In this document: positions 1 to 10,560 of the stretch, piece after piece
Position numbering within the stretch: the stretch's first letter is position 1
Layout: each line of letters begins with the position of its first letter
NCBI RefSeq assembly: GCF_018294505.1
Contig: NC_057807.1
Coordinates: 138,538,747-138,602,746, forward strand
Direction: 5' to 3'
Length of the DNA: 64,000 nucleotides
DNA from: Triticum aestivum
Taxonomy: Eukaryota > Streptophyta > Magnoliopsida > Poales > Poaceae
Made by a program: the position numbers and the translations under genes
The notes under the pieces: model-generated
Told to the model about the DNA's origin: nothing
What the model saw: the letters and a program-made list of their open reading frames with translations, nothing else
The model's database searches: none

Positions 1-1100
1 AATCGAATTTGACAGCGGCCGGTCCTTGTTGAAGGTTAAAACAACAAACTTGATAAATTACCGTTGTGGTTTTTGTGCCGTAGGTAAGAACAGTTCTTGC
101 TAGAAGCCCGTAGCAGCCACGTAAAACTTGCAACAACAAAGTAAAGGACGTCTAACTTGTTTTTGCAGGGCATGTTGTGATGTGATATGGTCAAGACATG
201 ATGTGATATACGTTATTGTATAAGATGATCATGTTTTGTAAGACTTATAGGCAACCGGCAGGAGCCTTATGGTTGTCTCTTTATTGTATGAAAAGCAAAC
301 GCCATGTAATTGCTTTACTTTATCACTAAGCGGTAGCGATAGTTGTAGAAGCAATAGTTGGCGAGATGACCATGACGCAACGATGGAGATCAAGGTGTCA
401 AGATGGTGACAATGGAGATCATGATGATGCTTTAGAGATGGAGATCAAAAGCACAAGATGATGATGGTCATATCATGTCACATATTTTGATTGCATGTGA
501 TGTTTATCTTTATACATCTTATTTTGCCTAGTACGGCGGTAGCATTATAAGATGATCCTTAACTTAAATTTCAAGGTATAAGTATTCTCCCTGAGTATGC
601 ACCATTGTGACAGTTCTTTGTGTTGAGACACCATGCGATGATTGGGTGTGATAGGCTCTATGTTCACATACAACGGGTGCAAGACAGTTTTGCACATGCG
701 TTATACTCGGGTTAAACTTGACGAGCCTAACATGTACAGACATGGCCTCGGAACACTGGAGACCGAAAGGTCGAACGTGAATCATATAGTAGATATGATC
801 AACATAGAGATGTTCACCATTGATGACTACTCCATCTCATGTGATGATCGGACATGGTTTAGTTGATTTGGATCACGTATCATTTAGATGACTTGAGGGA
901 TGTCTATCTAAGTGGGGTTCTTAAGTAATTTGATTAATTGAACTTAATTTATCATGAACTTAGTCTAGATAGTATTTGCAAATTATGTTGTAGATCAATA
1001 TCTTGCATTGTAGCTCCCCTATTTTTGATGTGTTCCTAGAGAAAACTAAGTTGAAAGATGATAGTAGCAATAATGCGGACTAGGTTTGTGATCTGAGGAT
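1..1100 (+). other. Untranslated leader of the Copia element
   Basis: This stretch has no coding frame. It matches, in inverted form, the region beside the 5' LTR of the second Angela copy (about 43490-44810): both contain the leader text around cggcaggagcc, the runs of GATGATG and ATGGAGATCA, and the block near 640-870 with gagcctaacatgtacagacatgg. In BARE-1-type elements a leader of about 1-1.5 kb lies between the primer binding site and gag, so the missing 5' LTR should lie a few hundred bases left of the window. Confidence 0.7.
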
Positions 1101-1139
1101 TATCCTCATTGCCTCACAAAAGAATTATGTCCTTGATGC

Positions 1140-1860
1140 ACCGCTAGGTGACAAACCTACTACAGGAGCAGATGCACACGTTATGAACGTTTGGCAAGCT
1201 CGATATGATGACTACTTGATAGTTTAGTGTGCCATGCTTTACGGCTTATAATCGGGGCTTCAAAGACATTTTAAAACGCCACGGAGCCTATGAGATGTTC
1301 CAAGAGATGAAATTGGTATTTCAAACTCATGCCCGTGTCGAGAGGTATGAGACCTATGGCAAGTACTTTGCCTACAAAATGGAGGAGAATAGCTCAGCTT
1401 GTGAGCATGTGCTCAGAATGTTTGGGCACTACAATCGCTTGAATCAAGTGGGAGTTAATCTTCCAGACAAGATAGTGATTGACAGAGTTCTCTAGTCACT
1501 ATCACCAAGCTACTAGAACTTCATGATGAACTATAATGTGAAAGGGATAATGAAAAAGATTCCTGATCTCTTCGCGATGCTGAAATCGGCGAAGGTAGAA
1601 ATCAAGAAAAGGCACCAAGTGTTGATGGTTAACAAGGCCACTAGTTTCAAGAAAAAGGGCAAAGGCAAAGAAAGGGAACTTCAAGAAGAATGACAAGCAA
1701 GTTGCCACTCCCGTGAAGAAGCCCAAAGCTAGACCTAAGCCTGAAACTAAATGCTTCTACTGCAAAGGAAATTTTCACTAGAAGTGGAACTACCCCAAAT
1801 ACTTGGCGGATAAGAAGGATGGAAAAGTGAACAAAGGTATATTTGATATACATGTTATTG
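1140..1860 (+). pseudogene. Copia gag remnant with damaged CCHC zinc knuckle
   Basis: Nucleocapsid protein remnant. An open stretch at 1229-1495 holds a gag-like core (EMFQEMKLVFQ, then NQVGVNLPD). After shifts, a lysine-rich linker and a zinc knuckle follow at about 1750-1800, reading CFYCKGNFH then a stop, KWNYPKYLADKK. The final Cys of the C-x2-C-x4-H-x4-C knuckle is Tyr. The order (gag core, basic linker, knuckle) is normal for BARE-1/Angela gag. Frameshifts near 1500-1690 and the stop inside the knuckle mean no functional protein. Confidence 0.75.
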
Positions 1861-1869
1861 ATGTGTATT

Positions 1870-2341
1870 TAGTGTTCGTAGTAACCCCTAGGTGTTTGAT
1901 ACCGGTTCAGTTGCTAAGATTAGTAACTCGAAACGGGAGTTGCAGAGACTAGTTAAAAGTGAGGTGATGATGAGTGTTGGAAATGATTCCAAGGTTGATA
2001 TGATCACCATCGCACACTTTCTCTACTTTCAGGATTAGTGTTGAACCCAAATAAATGTTATTTAGTGTTTGCTTGAGCATGAACAAGATAGGATCGTGTT
2101 TATTGCAATACGGTTATTCATTTAAGACAGAGAATAATTGTTATTCTGTTTACATGAATAAACCCTTCTATGGTCATCCACCCAATGTAATGGTTTATTG
2201 AATCTCGATCGTAGTGATACACATATTCATAATATTGATGCCAAAAGATGCAAAGATGATAATGGTAGTGCAACATACTTGTGGCACTGTCGTTTAGGTC
2301 ATATTTGTGTAAAGCGCATGAAGAAACTCCATGCTGATGGC
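1870..2341 (+). pseudogene. Copia protease/pre-integrase remnant, 5' half
   Basis: Translated with shifts, this stretch reads FDTGSVAKISNSKREL and later YLWHCRLGHICVKRMKKLHADG, the GAG_pre-integrase signature (WHxRLGH) that precedes the Copia integrase core. Several stops interrupt it. The sequence breaks at 2341, where the nested LTR element begins, and resumes at 9861 with the next residues (ESLDYELFDTCQPC), which shows that the flanks were once one reading frame. Confidence 0.75.
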
Positions 2342-3875
2342 TGATACGTCTCCGTCGTATCTATAATTTTTTATTGTTCCATGCCAATATTCTTTAACTT
2401 TTATATACTTTTGGCAAATTTTATACTATTTTTTGGGACTAACATATTGATCCAGTGCCCAGTGCTAGTTCCTTTCTGTTGCATGTTTTTTGTTTCGCAG
2501 AAACCCAATATCAAACAGAGTCCAAACGGGATAAAAACGGACGGAGATTTTTTTTGGAATATTTATGATTTTCTGGAAGTAAAATCAACGCGAAACGGTG
2601 TCCAGGGTGGCCACGAGACAGGGGGCGCGCCCTCCCCCTGGGTGCGCCCTGGGCTCTTGTGGGCCACCCGTAAGGCGGTTGACACTCTTCTTCTGGCGCA
2701 AGAAAGCTAATTTTATGAGAAAAATCTGGGCGAAAGATTCACCCCAATCGGAGTTACGGATCTCCGGATATTTAAGAAACGGTGAAGGGGTAGAATCTGA
2801 GAACGCAGAAACAGAGAGATAGATCCAATCTCGGAGGGGCTATCGCCCCTCCCAAGCCATGGGAGCCAAGGACCAGAGGGGAAACACTTCTCCCATCTAG
2901 GGAGAAGGTCAAGGAAGAAGAAGAAGGGGGGCTCTCTCCCCCTTGCTTCCGGTGGCGCCGGAACGCCGCCGGGGGCCATCATCATCACCGCGATCTTCAC
3001 CAACACCTCCATCATCTTCACCAATATCTCCAACACCTTCCCCCATCTATATCCAACGGTCCACTCTCCCGCAACCCGCTGTACCCTCTACTTGAACATG
3101 GTGCTTTATGCTTCATATTATTATCCAATGATGTGTTGCCATCTTATGATGTCTGAGTAGATTTCCATTGTCCTATCGGTGATTGATGAATTGCCATGAT
3201 TGGTTTGAGTTGCATGTTTTCTTATTGGTGTTGTCCTATGGTGCCCTCCGTGTCGCGCAAGCGTGAGGGATTCCCGATGTAGGGTTTGCAATATGTTTAT
3301 GATTTGCTTATGGTGGGTTGCGTGAGTGACTGAAACACAAACCCGAGTAAGTAGGTTGTTTGCATATGGGATAAAGGGGGACTTGATACTTTAATGCTAT
3401 GGTTGGGTTTTACCTTAATGAATCTTTAGTATTTGTGGATGCTTGCTAGAGTTCCAATCATAAGTGCATATGATCCAAGTAGAGAAAGTATGTTAGCTTA
3501 TGCCTCTCCCTCAAATAGAATTGCAATAGTGATTACCGGTCTAGTAACGTAGTCAATTGCTTAGGGGCAATTTCACAACTCCTACCACCACTTTTCCACA
3601 CTCGCTATATTTACTTTATTGCTTCTTTATCTAAACAGCCCCTAGTTTATATTTACATGTTCTTTATTATCTTGCAAACCTATCCTATCACACCTACAAA
3701 GTACTTCCAGTTTCATACTTGTTCTAGGTAAAGAGAACGTCAAGCGTGCGTAGAGTCGTATCAGTGGCTGATAGGACTTGAGAGAGTATTTGTTCTACCT
3801 TTAGCTCCTTGTTGGGTTCGACACTCTTAGTTATCAAAAGAGGCTACAACTATCCTGTATACTTGCGGGTCATCA
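2342..3875 (+). repeat. 5' LTR of the non-autonomous element
   Basis: The LTR is 1534 bp, begins TGATACGTCTCCGTCG and ends GCGGGTCATCA. It pairs with 8342-9855. Counted by eye the pair differs at roughly 40 substitutions (about 3%). The 5' LTR also contains about 20 extra bases near 3015-3035, a partial duplication of the caccaacacctccatc text. Confidence 0.88.
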
Positions 3876-3886
3876 AGACCTTTTTC

Positions 3887-3904
3887 TGGCGCCGTTGCCG
3901 GGGA
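3887..3904 (+). other. Primer binding site, tRNA-Asp type
   Basis: TGGCGCCGTTGCCGGGGA lies 11 bp after the 5' LTR end. It starts with TGG, complementary to the tRNA CCA end. The same 18-mer is, to my knowledge, the tRNA-Asp primer site of Athila-group elements, and this is the main reason for the Gypsy/Athila-like call. Confidence 0.75.
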
Positions 3905-3999
3905 GTCATAGCGTGGGGTGAATATTCTCGTGTGTGCTTGTTTGCTTTATCACTAAGTAATTTTTATTTGTTGTTCTAAGTTGTTATCTATATTTAGTT

Positions 4000-5329
4000 A
4001 TGGATATGGAATGCAAAATACCAAAAAAATTAGTTGTACTTGCTACTCATGAGGATGGGGTAACTCCTAAAACCCTCGATTCTCATTATGCGAAAGATAT
4101 TGTGTACTACTTTGATAATCCTGAGAAAACCCCATTCAACTTTATAATGGGAGACACGTTGGATCAACGTGAATACTTTAGGGTTATCGCTCTACACAAA
4201 AAGGGAAACTATTATGGGATCAATTTATTATGTTGCGTTGGTATGCCTGAAATCTATGCTTGAGATATGATATTACTTGTTGCTCTAGGATGGAGGCTTC
4301 ACACCTTCCGTTTTCATGCAGATTTAATGATAATGAAACCTTAGCTTCTTATGCTAATGGTATATATGATTACTATGATGTGGAACAAATAGAAGAATTT
4401 GTTGCTTTTAAGGCTGCTTATGAAATTGAATCTTTGTTTGAAAAGTATGAAGCTTTAGATGATGATGCTTATAGGCCTGAAAATCTTGCTATACTTAGAT
4501 ATTGATATGAAAATTATGAATACAATTACAATATTAATGCATTTATTGAGAAAGTCTCCGCTATCCAATAAGAGATTAATATTTTGCAGGAAGCTATGGA
4601 AGAAGAAATTGATGAAATAGTGAGCTCATTGGATGAAAAAGATGATGAGGAGAGCGAAGAACAAAAGGAGGAAGAGCGGATTAGCTACCCGTGCCCACCT
4701 TCTAATGAGAGTAACCCTCCAACTCATACATTATTTAATTCCCCTTTGTGCTTACCGAAGGATGATTGCTATGATCCTTGAATTTGTTTGAAATATCCCT
4801 TTTTGATGATGCTTGCTATGCTTGTGGCCAAGATGCCAATATGAATTATGCTTATGGAGATGAACTTGCTATAGTTCCTTATGTTAAATAGGAAATTGTT
4901 GCTATTGCACCCACGCATGATAGTCCTATTATCTTTTTGAATTCTCCCTACCACACTTTATCGGAGAAGTTTGTGCTTATTAAGGATTATATTGATGGGT
5001 TGCCTTTTACCATTGCATATGATGATTTTGATGAATGTAATATGCATGTGCTTGCTGCTCCTACTTGCAATTATTATGAGAGAGGAACTACATCTCCGCC
5101 TCTTTATGTTTCCAACACGATAGAATTGCAAGAAACTGCTTATACTATGCATTGGCCTTTACTATGTGTGCATGAATTGTTCTTTTATGACATGCCGATG
5201 CATAGGAAGAGAGTTAGGCTTCGTTGTTGCATGATATATGTTACTTTGTGCTCAATACTAAATTACAAATCATTGTTAATTAAAATTGGCTTTGATATAC
5301 CTTGGGATCCGGGTGGATTCATTACTTGA
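4000..5329 (+). pseudogene. Broken unknown-function ORF of the non-autonomous element
   Basis: A run of same-strand open stretches (4000-4263, 4260-4505, 4584-4781, 4937-5329) separated by stops and shifts looks like one decayed protein of roughly 430 residues. It starts MDMECKIPKKLVVLATHEDG and includes GDTLDQREYFRV and a Tyr/Asp-rich part (YDYYDVEQIEEF). A strongly acidic Glu/Asp/Lys segment at about 4590-4680 may be a coiled coil. The end reads GFDIPWDPGGFIT. I do not recognise a domain: no zinc knuckle, no DTG protease and no RT or integrase motif. It sits where gag would begin, so it could be a divergent gag or an accessory protein; this is not established. Confidence 0.5.
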
Positions 5330-6120
5330 GCACTATATGCCTAGCTTAATGGATTAGAAAGCGCTGCCAAGGAGACAACCCGGAAGTTTTAGAGAGTCAT
5401 TTATTTCTGTTGAGTTCTTTCATATAGTTTAAAAACACAAAAATAAAGTGGGGAACCTAAAAACTTTTCAAAAAGGAAAGTGAAAGTGAGAAAGACAAGC
5501 ATTGTTGAAGTGGGAGCTAGCCTTGAACTTTGTTCATGCTCACGGAAACTTTGTGAATCTTGATTACAGAAAATTTTCATCAAAAATAATTATCCCCTTG
5601 TATAATTCCATTGTATTATAAAAATAATGTGCCAAGGTTTGCCTTTAGGATGTTTACAATGCTTGTTGGTTTGTACGGTGCAGGACAGAAACTTTGGCTG
5701 TAGTACGCGATTTTACATTTTTAACTGGAACGTCAATTGGTTCTGATTCCTTTTGCACTGTCTTTCTATACAACTTGTTTATTTTTAATAATTTTGGTGG
5801 AATTTTTGGGGTACAGAAGTATGGTGGTTGTTCAGATTGCTATAGGCTATTTTGTTTTTGACAGATTCTGTTTTTGATGCATAGTTTGCTTGTTTTGATG
5901 AATCTATCAATTTATATTAGTGGATTAAGCCATGGAAAAGCTACATTACAGTAGACACAATGCAAAAACAAGATATGAATTTGTTTGCTACAGTACTTAG
6001 AGTGGTGATTTGCTTTATTATACTAACAGATATTACCGAGTTTTCTGTTGAAGTTTTGTGTGGATGTAGTGTCTAATCGAGGATGTCTCGATATGAGGAA
6101 AAGGAAGAGAAGCAAGAGCT

Positions 6121-6207
6121 CAAGCTTGGGGATGCCCGAGGCACCCCAAGTAAATATTCAAGGAGACTCAAGCGTCTAAGCTTGGGGATGCCCCGGAAGG
6201 CATCCCC
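6121..6207 (+). repeat. Two internal copies of the polypurine tract, each in a hairpin
   Basis: AAGCTTGGGGATGC occurs at 6122-6135 and 6178-6191 and again as the true polypurine tract at 8328-8341. The second internal copy continues into a perfect inverted repeat, GGGGATGCC (6184-6192), CCGGAA, GGCATCCCC (6199-6207). The first copy has an imperfect equivalent, GGGGATGCC CGA GGCACCCC. The recurrence was read directly; any role is unknown. Confidence 0.75.
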
Positions 6208-7430
6208 TCTTTCTTCAACAAGTATCGATATGTTTTCGAATTTGTTTCGTTTATGCGTTATGTGCAAGTCTTGGAGCATCTTTTGCATTTAGTTTTTACT
6301 TTTCTTTTATGCACCATGCTGGTATGAGATAGTCCTTGGTTCATTTATAGAATGATCATTGCACCTCACTTAAATCTTTTGAGTATGGCTTTATAGAATG
6401 CTTCATGTGCTTCACTTATATCATTTGAAGTTTGGATTGCCTGTTTCTCTTCACATAGAAAACCGCCATTTGTAGAATGCTCTTTTGCTTCACTTATATT
6501 TGTTAGAGCGTGGGCATATCTTTTGTAGAAAGAATTAAACTCTCTTGCTTCACTTATATCTATTTAGAGAGATAACAGGAATTGGTCATTCACATGGTTA
6601 GTCATAAAATCCTACAGAAACTTGTAGATCGCTAAATATGATATGTTTGATTCCTTGCAATAGTTTTGCGATATAAAGGTGGTGATATTAGAGTCATGCT
6701 AGTGGGTGGTTGTGGATTGTAGAGACACTTGTGTTGAGGTTTGCAAGTCCCGTAGCATGCATGTATGGTAACCGTTGTGTGACAAATTTGAAGTATGGGG
6801 TGTTTCTTTGATTGTCTTCCTTATGAGTGGCGGTCGGGGACGAGCGATGGTCTTTTCCTACCAATCTATCCCCCTACGGGCATGCGTAGTAGTAATTTGC
6901 TTCAAGGGCTAATAAACTTTTGCAATAAGTATATGAGTTCTTTATGACTAATGTGAGTCCATGGATTATACACACTTTTACCTTTCCATCATTGCTAGCC
7001 TCTTCGGTACCGTGCATTGCCCTTTCTCACCTTGAGAGTTGGTGCAAACTTCGCCGGTGCATCCAAACCCCGTGATATGATACGCTCTATCACACATAAG
7101 CCTCATTATTTCTTCCTCAAAACAACCACCATACCTACCTATCATGGCATTTCCATATCCATTCCGAGATATATTGCCATGCAACTTCCATCATCATCAT
7201 ATGCATGACTTGAGCATTCATTGTCATATTGCTTTGCATGATCGTAAGATAGCTAGCATGATGTTTTCATGGCTTGTACTTTTTTGATGTCATTGCTACG
7301 CTAGATCATTGCACATCCCGGTACACCGCCGGAAGCATTCATATAGAGTCATATCTTTGTTCCAGTATCGAGTTGTAATATCGAGTTGTAAGTAAATAAA
7401 AGTGTGATGATCATCATTATTAGAGCATTG

Positions 7431-7506
7431 TCCCCAAAAAGAAAAAAAGAAAGGCCAAAAAAAGGCCAAAGAAAAAAAAGAAAATAAAGAAAAAAATAAA
7501 AAGGGG
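7431..7506 (+). repeat. Long purine-rich tract
   Basis: About 75 bases composed almost wholly of A and G (ccaaaaagaaaaaaagaaagg and so on), with only isolated C and T. It contains two close copies of aaaggccaaa. It resembles an internal polypurine tract but is about 830 bp upstream of the LTR-proximal one, and could equally be slippage-generated low complexity. Confidence 0.6.
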
Positions 7507-7532
7507 CAATGTTACTATCTCTTTTTCCACAG

Positions 7533-7628
7533 TTGTGCTTCAAAGTAGCACCATGTTCTTCATGTAGTGAGTCTCATATCTTGTGCTTCAAAGTAGCACC
7601 ATGTTCTTCATATAGATTGTCTCCTATG
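7533..7628 (+). repeat. 48-bp tandem duplication
   Basis: TTGTGCTTCAAAGTAGCACC begins at 7533 and again at 7581, with the following ATGTTCTTCAT also shared. The tail of each unit has diverged. It lies just after the purine-rich tract inside the non-autonomous element. Confidence 0.8.
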
Positions 7629-8327
7629 TTGTCACTTTCATATACTAGTGGGAATTCTCATTATAGAACTTGGCTTGTATATTTCAACGATGGGCTTCCT
7701 CAAATGCCCTAGGTCTTCACGAGCAAGCAAGTTGGATGCACACCCACTTAGTTTCTTTTGTTGAGCTTTCATACACTTATAGCTCTTAGTGCATCCGTTG
7801 CATGGCAATCCCTACTCCTCGCATTGACATCAATTGATGGGCATCTCCATAGCCCGTTGATTAGCCGCGTCGATGTGAGACTTTCTCCTTTTTTGTCTTC
7901 TCCACATAACCTCCATCATTATATTCTATTCCACCTATAGTGCTATATCCATGGCTTGCGCTCATGTATTGCGTGAGGGTTGAAAAAGCTGAAGCGCGTT
8001 AAAAACTATGAACCAAATGCTCGGCTTGTCATCGGGTTTGTGCATGATGGGGGCATTTTTGTGTGACGAAAATGAAGCATGGCCAAACTGTATGATTTTG
8101 TAGGGATAAGCTTGCTTTGGCCTTGTTGTTTTGAAAAGACATGATTGCTTTATTGGTACGCTCGAAGTATTATTGTTTTTATATCAAATGATAGACTATT
8201 GCTTTGAATCACTCATGTCTTAATATTGATGCCATGATTAGACATATGATCAAGATTATGCTAGGTAGCATTCCACATCAAAAATTATCTTTTTTATCAT
8301 TTACCTACTTAAGGACGAGCAAGAATT

Positions 8328-8341
8328 AAGCTTGGGGATGC
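8328..8341 (+). other. Polypurine tract of the non-autonomous element
   Basis: AAGCTTGGGGATGC abuts the 3' LTR start (TGATACG at 8342), the expected position for the plus-strand primer of an LTR retrotransposon. Two extra copies lie about 2.1-2.2 kb upstream. Confidence 0.7.
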
Positions 8342-9855
8342 TGATACGTCTCCATCGTATCTATAATTTTTTATTGTTCCATGCCAATATTCTTCAAATT
8401 TTATATACTTTTGGCAACTTTTTATACTATTTTTTGGGACTAACATATTGATCCAGTGCCCAGTGCCAGTTGCTGTCTGTTGCATGTTTTTTGTTTCGCA
8501 GAAACCCAATATCAAACGGAGTCCAAACGGGATAAAAACGGACGGAGATTTTTTTTGGAATAATTATGATTTTCTGGAAGTAAAATCAACGCGAAACGGT
8601 GTCCAGGGTGGCCACGAGACAGGGGGCGCGCCCTCCCCCTGGGCACGCCCTGGGCTCTCGTGGGCCACCCGTAAGGCGGTTGACACTCTTCTTCTGGCGC
8701 AAGAAAGCTAATTTTATGAGAAAAATCTGGGCAAAAGATTCACCCCAATCGGAGTTACGGATCTCCGGATATTTCAGAAACGGTGAAGGGGTAGAATCTG
8801 AGAACGCAGAAATAGAGAGATAGATCCAATCTCGGAGGGGCTCTCGCCCCTCCCAAGCCATCAGAGCCAAGGACCAGAGGGGAAACCCTTCTCCCATCTA
8901 GGGAGAAGGTCAAGGAAGAAGAAGAAGGGGGGCTCTCTCCCCCTTGCTTCCGGTGGCGCCGGAACGCCGCCGGGGGCCATCATCATCACCGCGATCTTCA
9001 CCAACACCTCCATCACCTTCCCCCATCTATATCCAGTGGTCCACTCTCCCGCAACCCGCTGTACCCTCTACTTGAACATGGTGCTTTATGCTTCATATTA
9101 TTATCCAATGATGTGTTGCCATCTTATGATGTCTGAGTAGATTTCCATTGTCCTATCGGTGATTGATGAATTGCTATGATTGGTTTGAGTTGCATGTTTT
9201 ATTATTGGTGTTGTCCTATGGTGCCCTCTGTGTCGCTCAAGCGTGAGGGATTCCCGCTGTAGGGTTTGCAATATGTTTATGATTTGCTTATGGTGGGTTG
9301 TGTGAGTGACTGAAACACAAACCCGAGTAAGTAGGTTGTTTGCATATGGGATAAGAGGGGACTTGATACTTTAATGCTATGGTTGGGTTTTACCTTAATG
9401 AATCTTTAGTATTTGCGGATGCTTGCTAGAGTTCCAATCATAAGTGCATATGATCTAAGTAGAGAAAGTATGTTAGCTTATGCCTCTCCCTCAAATAGAA
9501 TTGCAATAGTGATTACCGGTCTAGTAACGTAGTCAATTGCTTAGGGGCAATTTCACAACTCCTACCACCACTTTTCCACACTCACTATATTTACTTTATT
9601 GCTTCTTTATCTAAACAGCCCCTAGTTTATATTTACGTGTTCTTTATTATCTTGCAAACCTATCCTATCACACCTACAAAGTACTTCTAGTTTCATACTT
9701 GTTCTAGGTAAAGCGAACGTCAAGCGTGCGTAGAGTTGTATCAGTGGCCGATAGGACTTGAGAGAGTATTTGTTCTTCCTTTAGCTCCTCGTTGGGTTCG
9801 ACACTCTTACTTATCGAAAGAGGCTACAACTATCCCGTATACTTGCGGGTCATCC
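8342..9855 (+). repeat. 3' LTR of the non-autonomous element
   Basis: The LTR is 1514 bp and a direct copy of 2342-3875. Its last base is C where the 5' LTR has the canonical A (TCATCC against TCATCA), so the terminal CA has mutated. It is followed at once by the target duplication ATGGC (9856-9860). Confidence 0.88.
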
Positions 9856-9860
9856 ATGGC

Positions 9861-10560
9861 TTTTGGAATCACTTGATTATGAATTATTTGATACTTGCCA
9901 ACCTTGTCTCATGGGCAAGATGACTAAAAATCCATTCTCCGGAGCAATGGAGCGAGCCAATGACTTATTGGAAATAATGCATACCGATGTATGCGGTCCG
10001 ATGAGTGTTGAGGCACGCGGCGGGTATCGTTATTTTCTGACCTTCATAGATGATTGGGCATATATGGATATATCTACTTCATGAAACACAAGTCTGAAAC
10101 ATTTGAAAAGTTCAAAAGAATTTCCGAACAAAGTGGAGAATCATCATAACAAGAAAATAAAGTTTCTATGATCTGATCGTGGAGGCAAATATTTGAGTTA
10201 CGTGTTGGCCTTCATTTAAAACAATGTGGAATTGTTTCACAACTCACGCCACCTGGAACACCACAGTGTAATGGTGTGTCCGAACGTCGTAACCGCACTT
10301 CATTAGATATGGTGCGATATATGATGTCTCTTACCGATTTACCACTATCATTTTTGGGTTATGCACTAGAAACAACTGCATTCACGTTAAATAGGGCACC
10401 ATCTAAATCCGTTGAGACGACACCATATGAACTGTGGTTTGGCAATAAACCTAAGCTGACATTTCTTAAAGTTTGGGGTTGCGACACTTATGTCAAAGGC
10501 TTCAGCCTGACAATCTCGAACCCAAATCGGAGAACTGCGTCTTCATAGGATACCCTAAGG
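9861..10560 (+). pseudogene. Copia integrase remnant, 3' half after the nested insert
   Basis: Continuation of the pre-integrase/integrase: ESLDYELFDTCQPCLMGKMT supplies the zinc-binding CxxC, followed by MHTDVCGPMSVEARGGYRYF with the first catalytic Asp and FLTFIDDW. The second part at 10276-10548 has the NGVSERRNRT segment (third catalytic residue region) and APSKSVETTPYELW. A shift after DDWAYMDIST and further stops near 10140-10270 break the frame. Confidence 0.8.

Larger units (their letters stand above)
5330..8326 (+). other. Non-coding interior of the non-autonomous element
   Basis: About 3 kb without convincing coding potential. It contains a GC-rich hairpin block at 6121-6207 with two copies of the polypurine-tract sequence, a purine-rich run (7431-7506) and a 48-bp tandem duplication (7533-7580 and 7581-7628). 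The rest is AT-rich with short random frames. In a full Gypsy element this space would hold pol, so a deletion or replacement of pol is inferred. Confidence 0.6.
2342..9855 (+). mobile_element. Non-autonomous LTR retrotransposon with tRNA-Asp-type PBS (Athila-like), TSD ATGGC
   Basis: A complete LTR element 7514 bp long. It has two direct LTRs of about 1.5 kb starting TGATACGTCTCC, a PBS 11 bp after the 5' LTR, and a polypurine tract directly before the 3' LTR. It is flanked by the 5-bp duplication ATGGC (2337-2341 and 9856-9860). No protease, reverse transcriptase, RNase H or integrase motif is visible in the 4.47 kb interior, which holds only a broken reading frame of unknown function. The PBS type is used by Athila-like Gypsy elements, so it is probably mobilised by such a relative. 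The Triticeae family name is uncertain. Confidence 0.88.

Noticed and set aside
6083..6292. Short frames on both strands over the internal polypurine-tract copies
   Set aside because: They arise from the hairpin repeats; no conserved protein feature.
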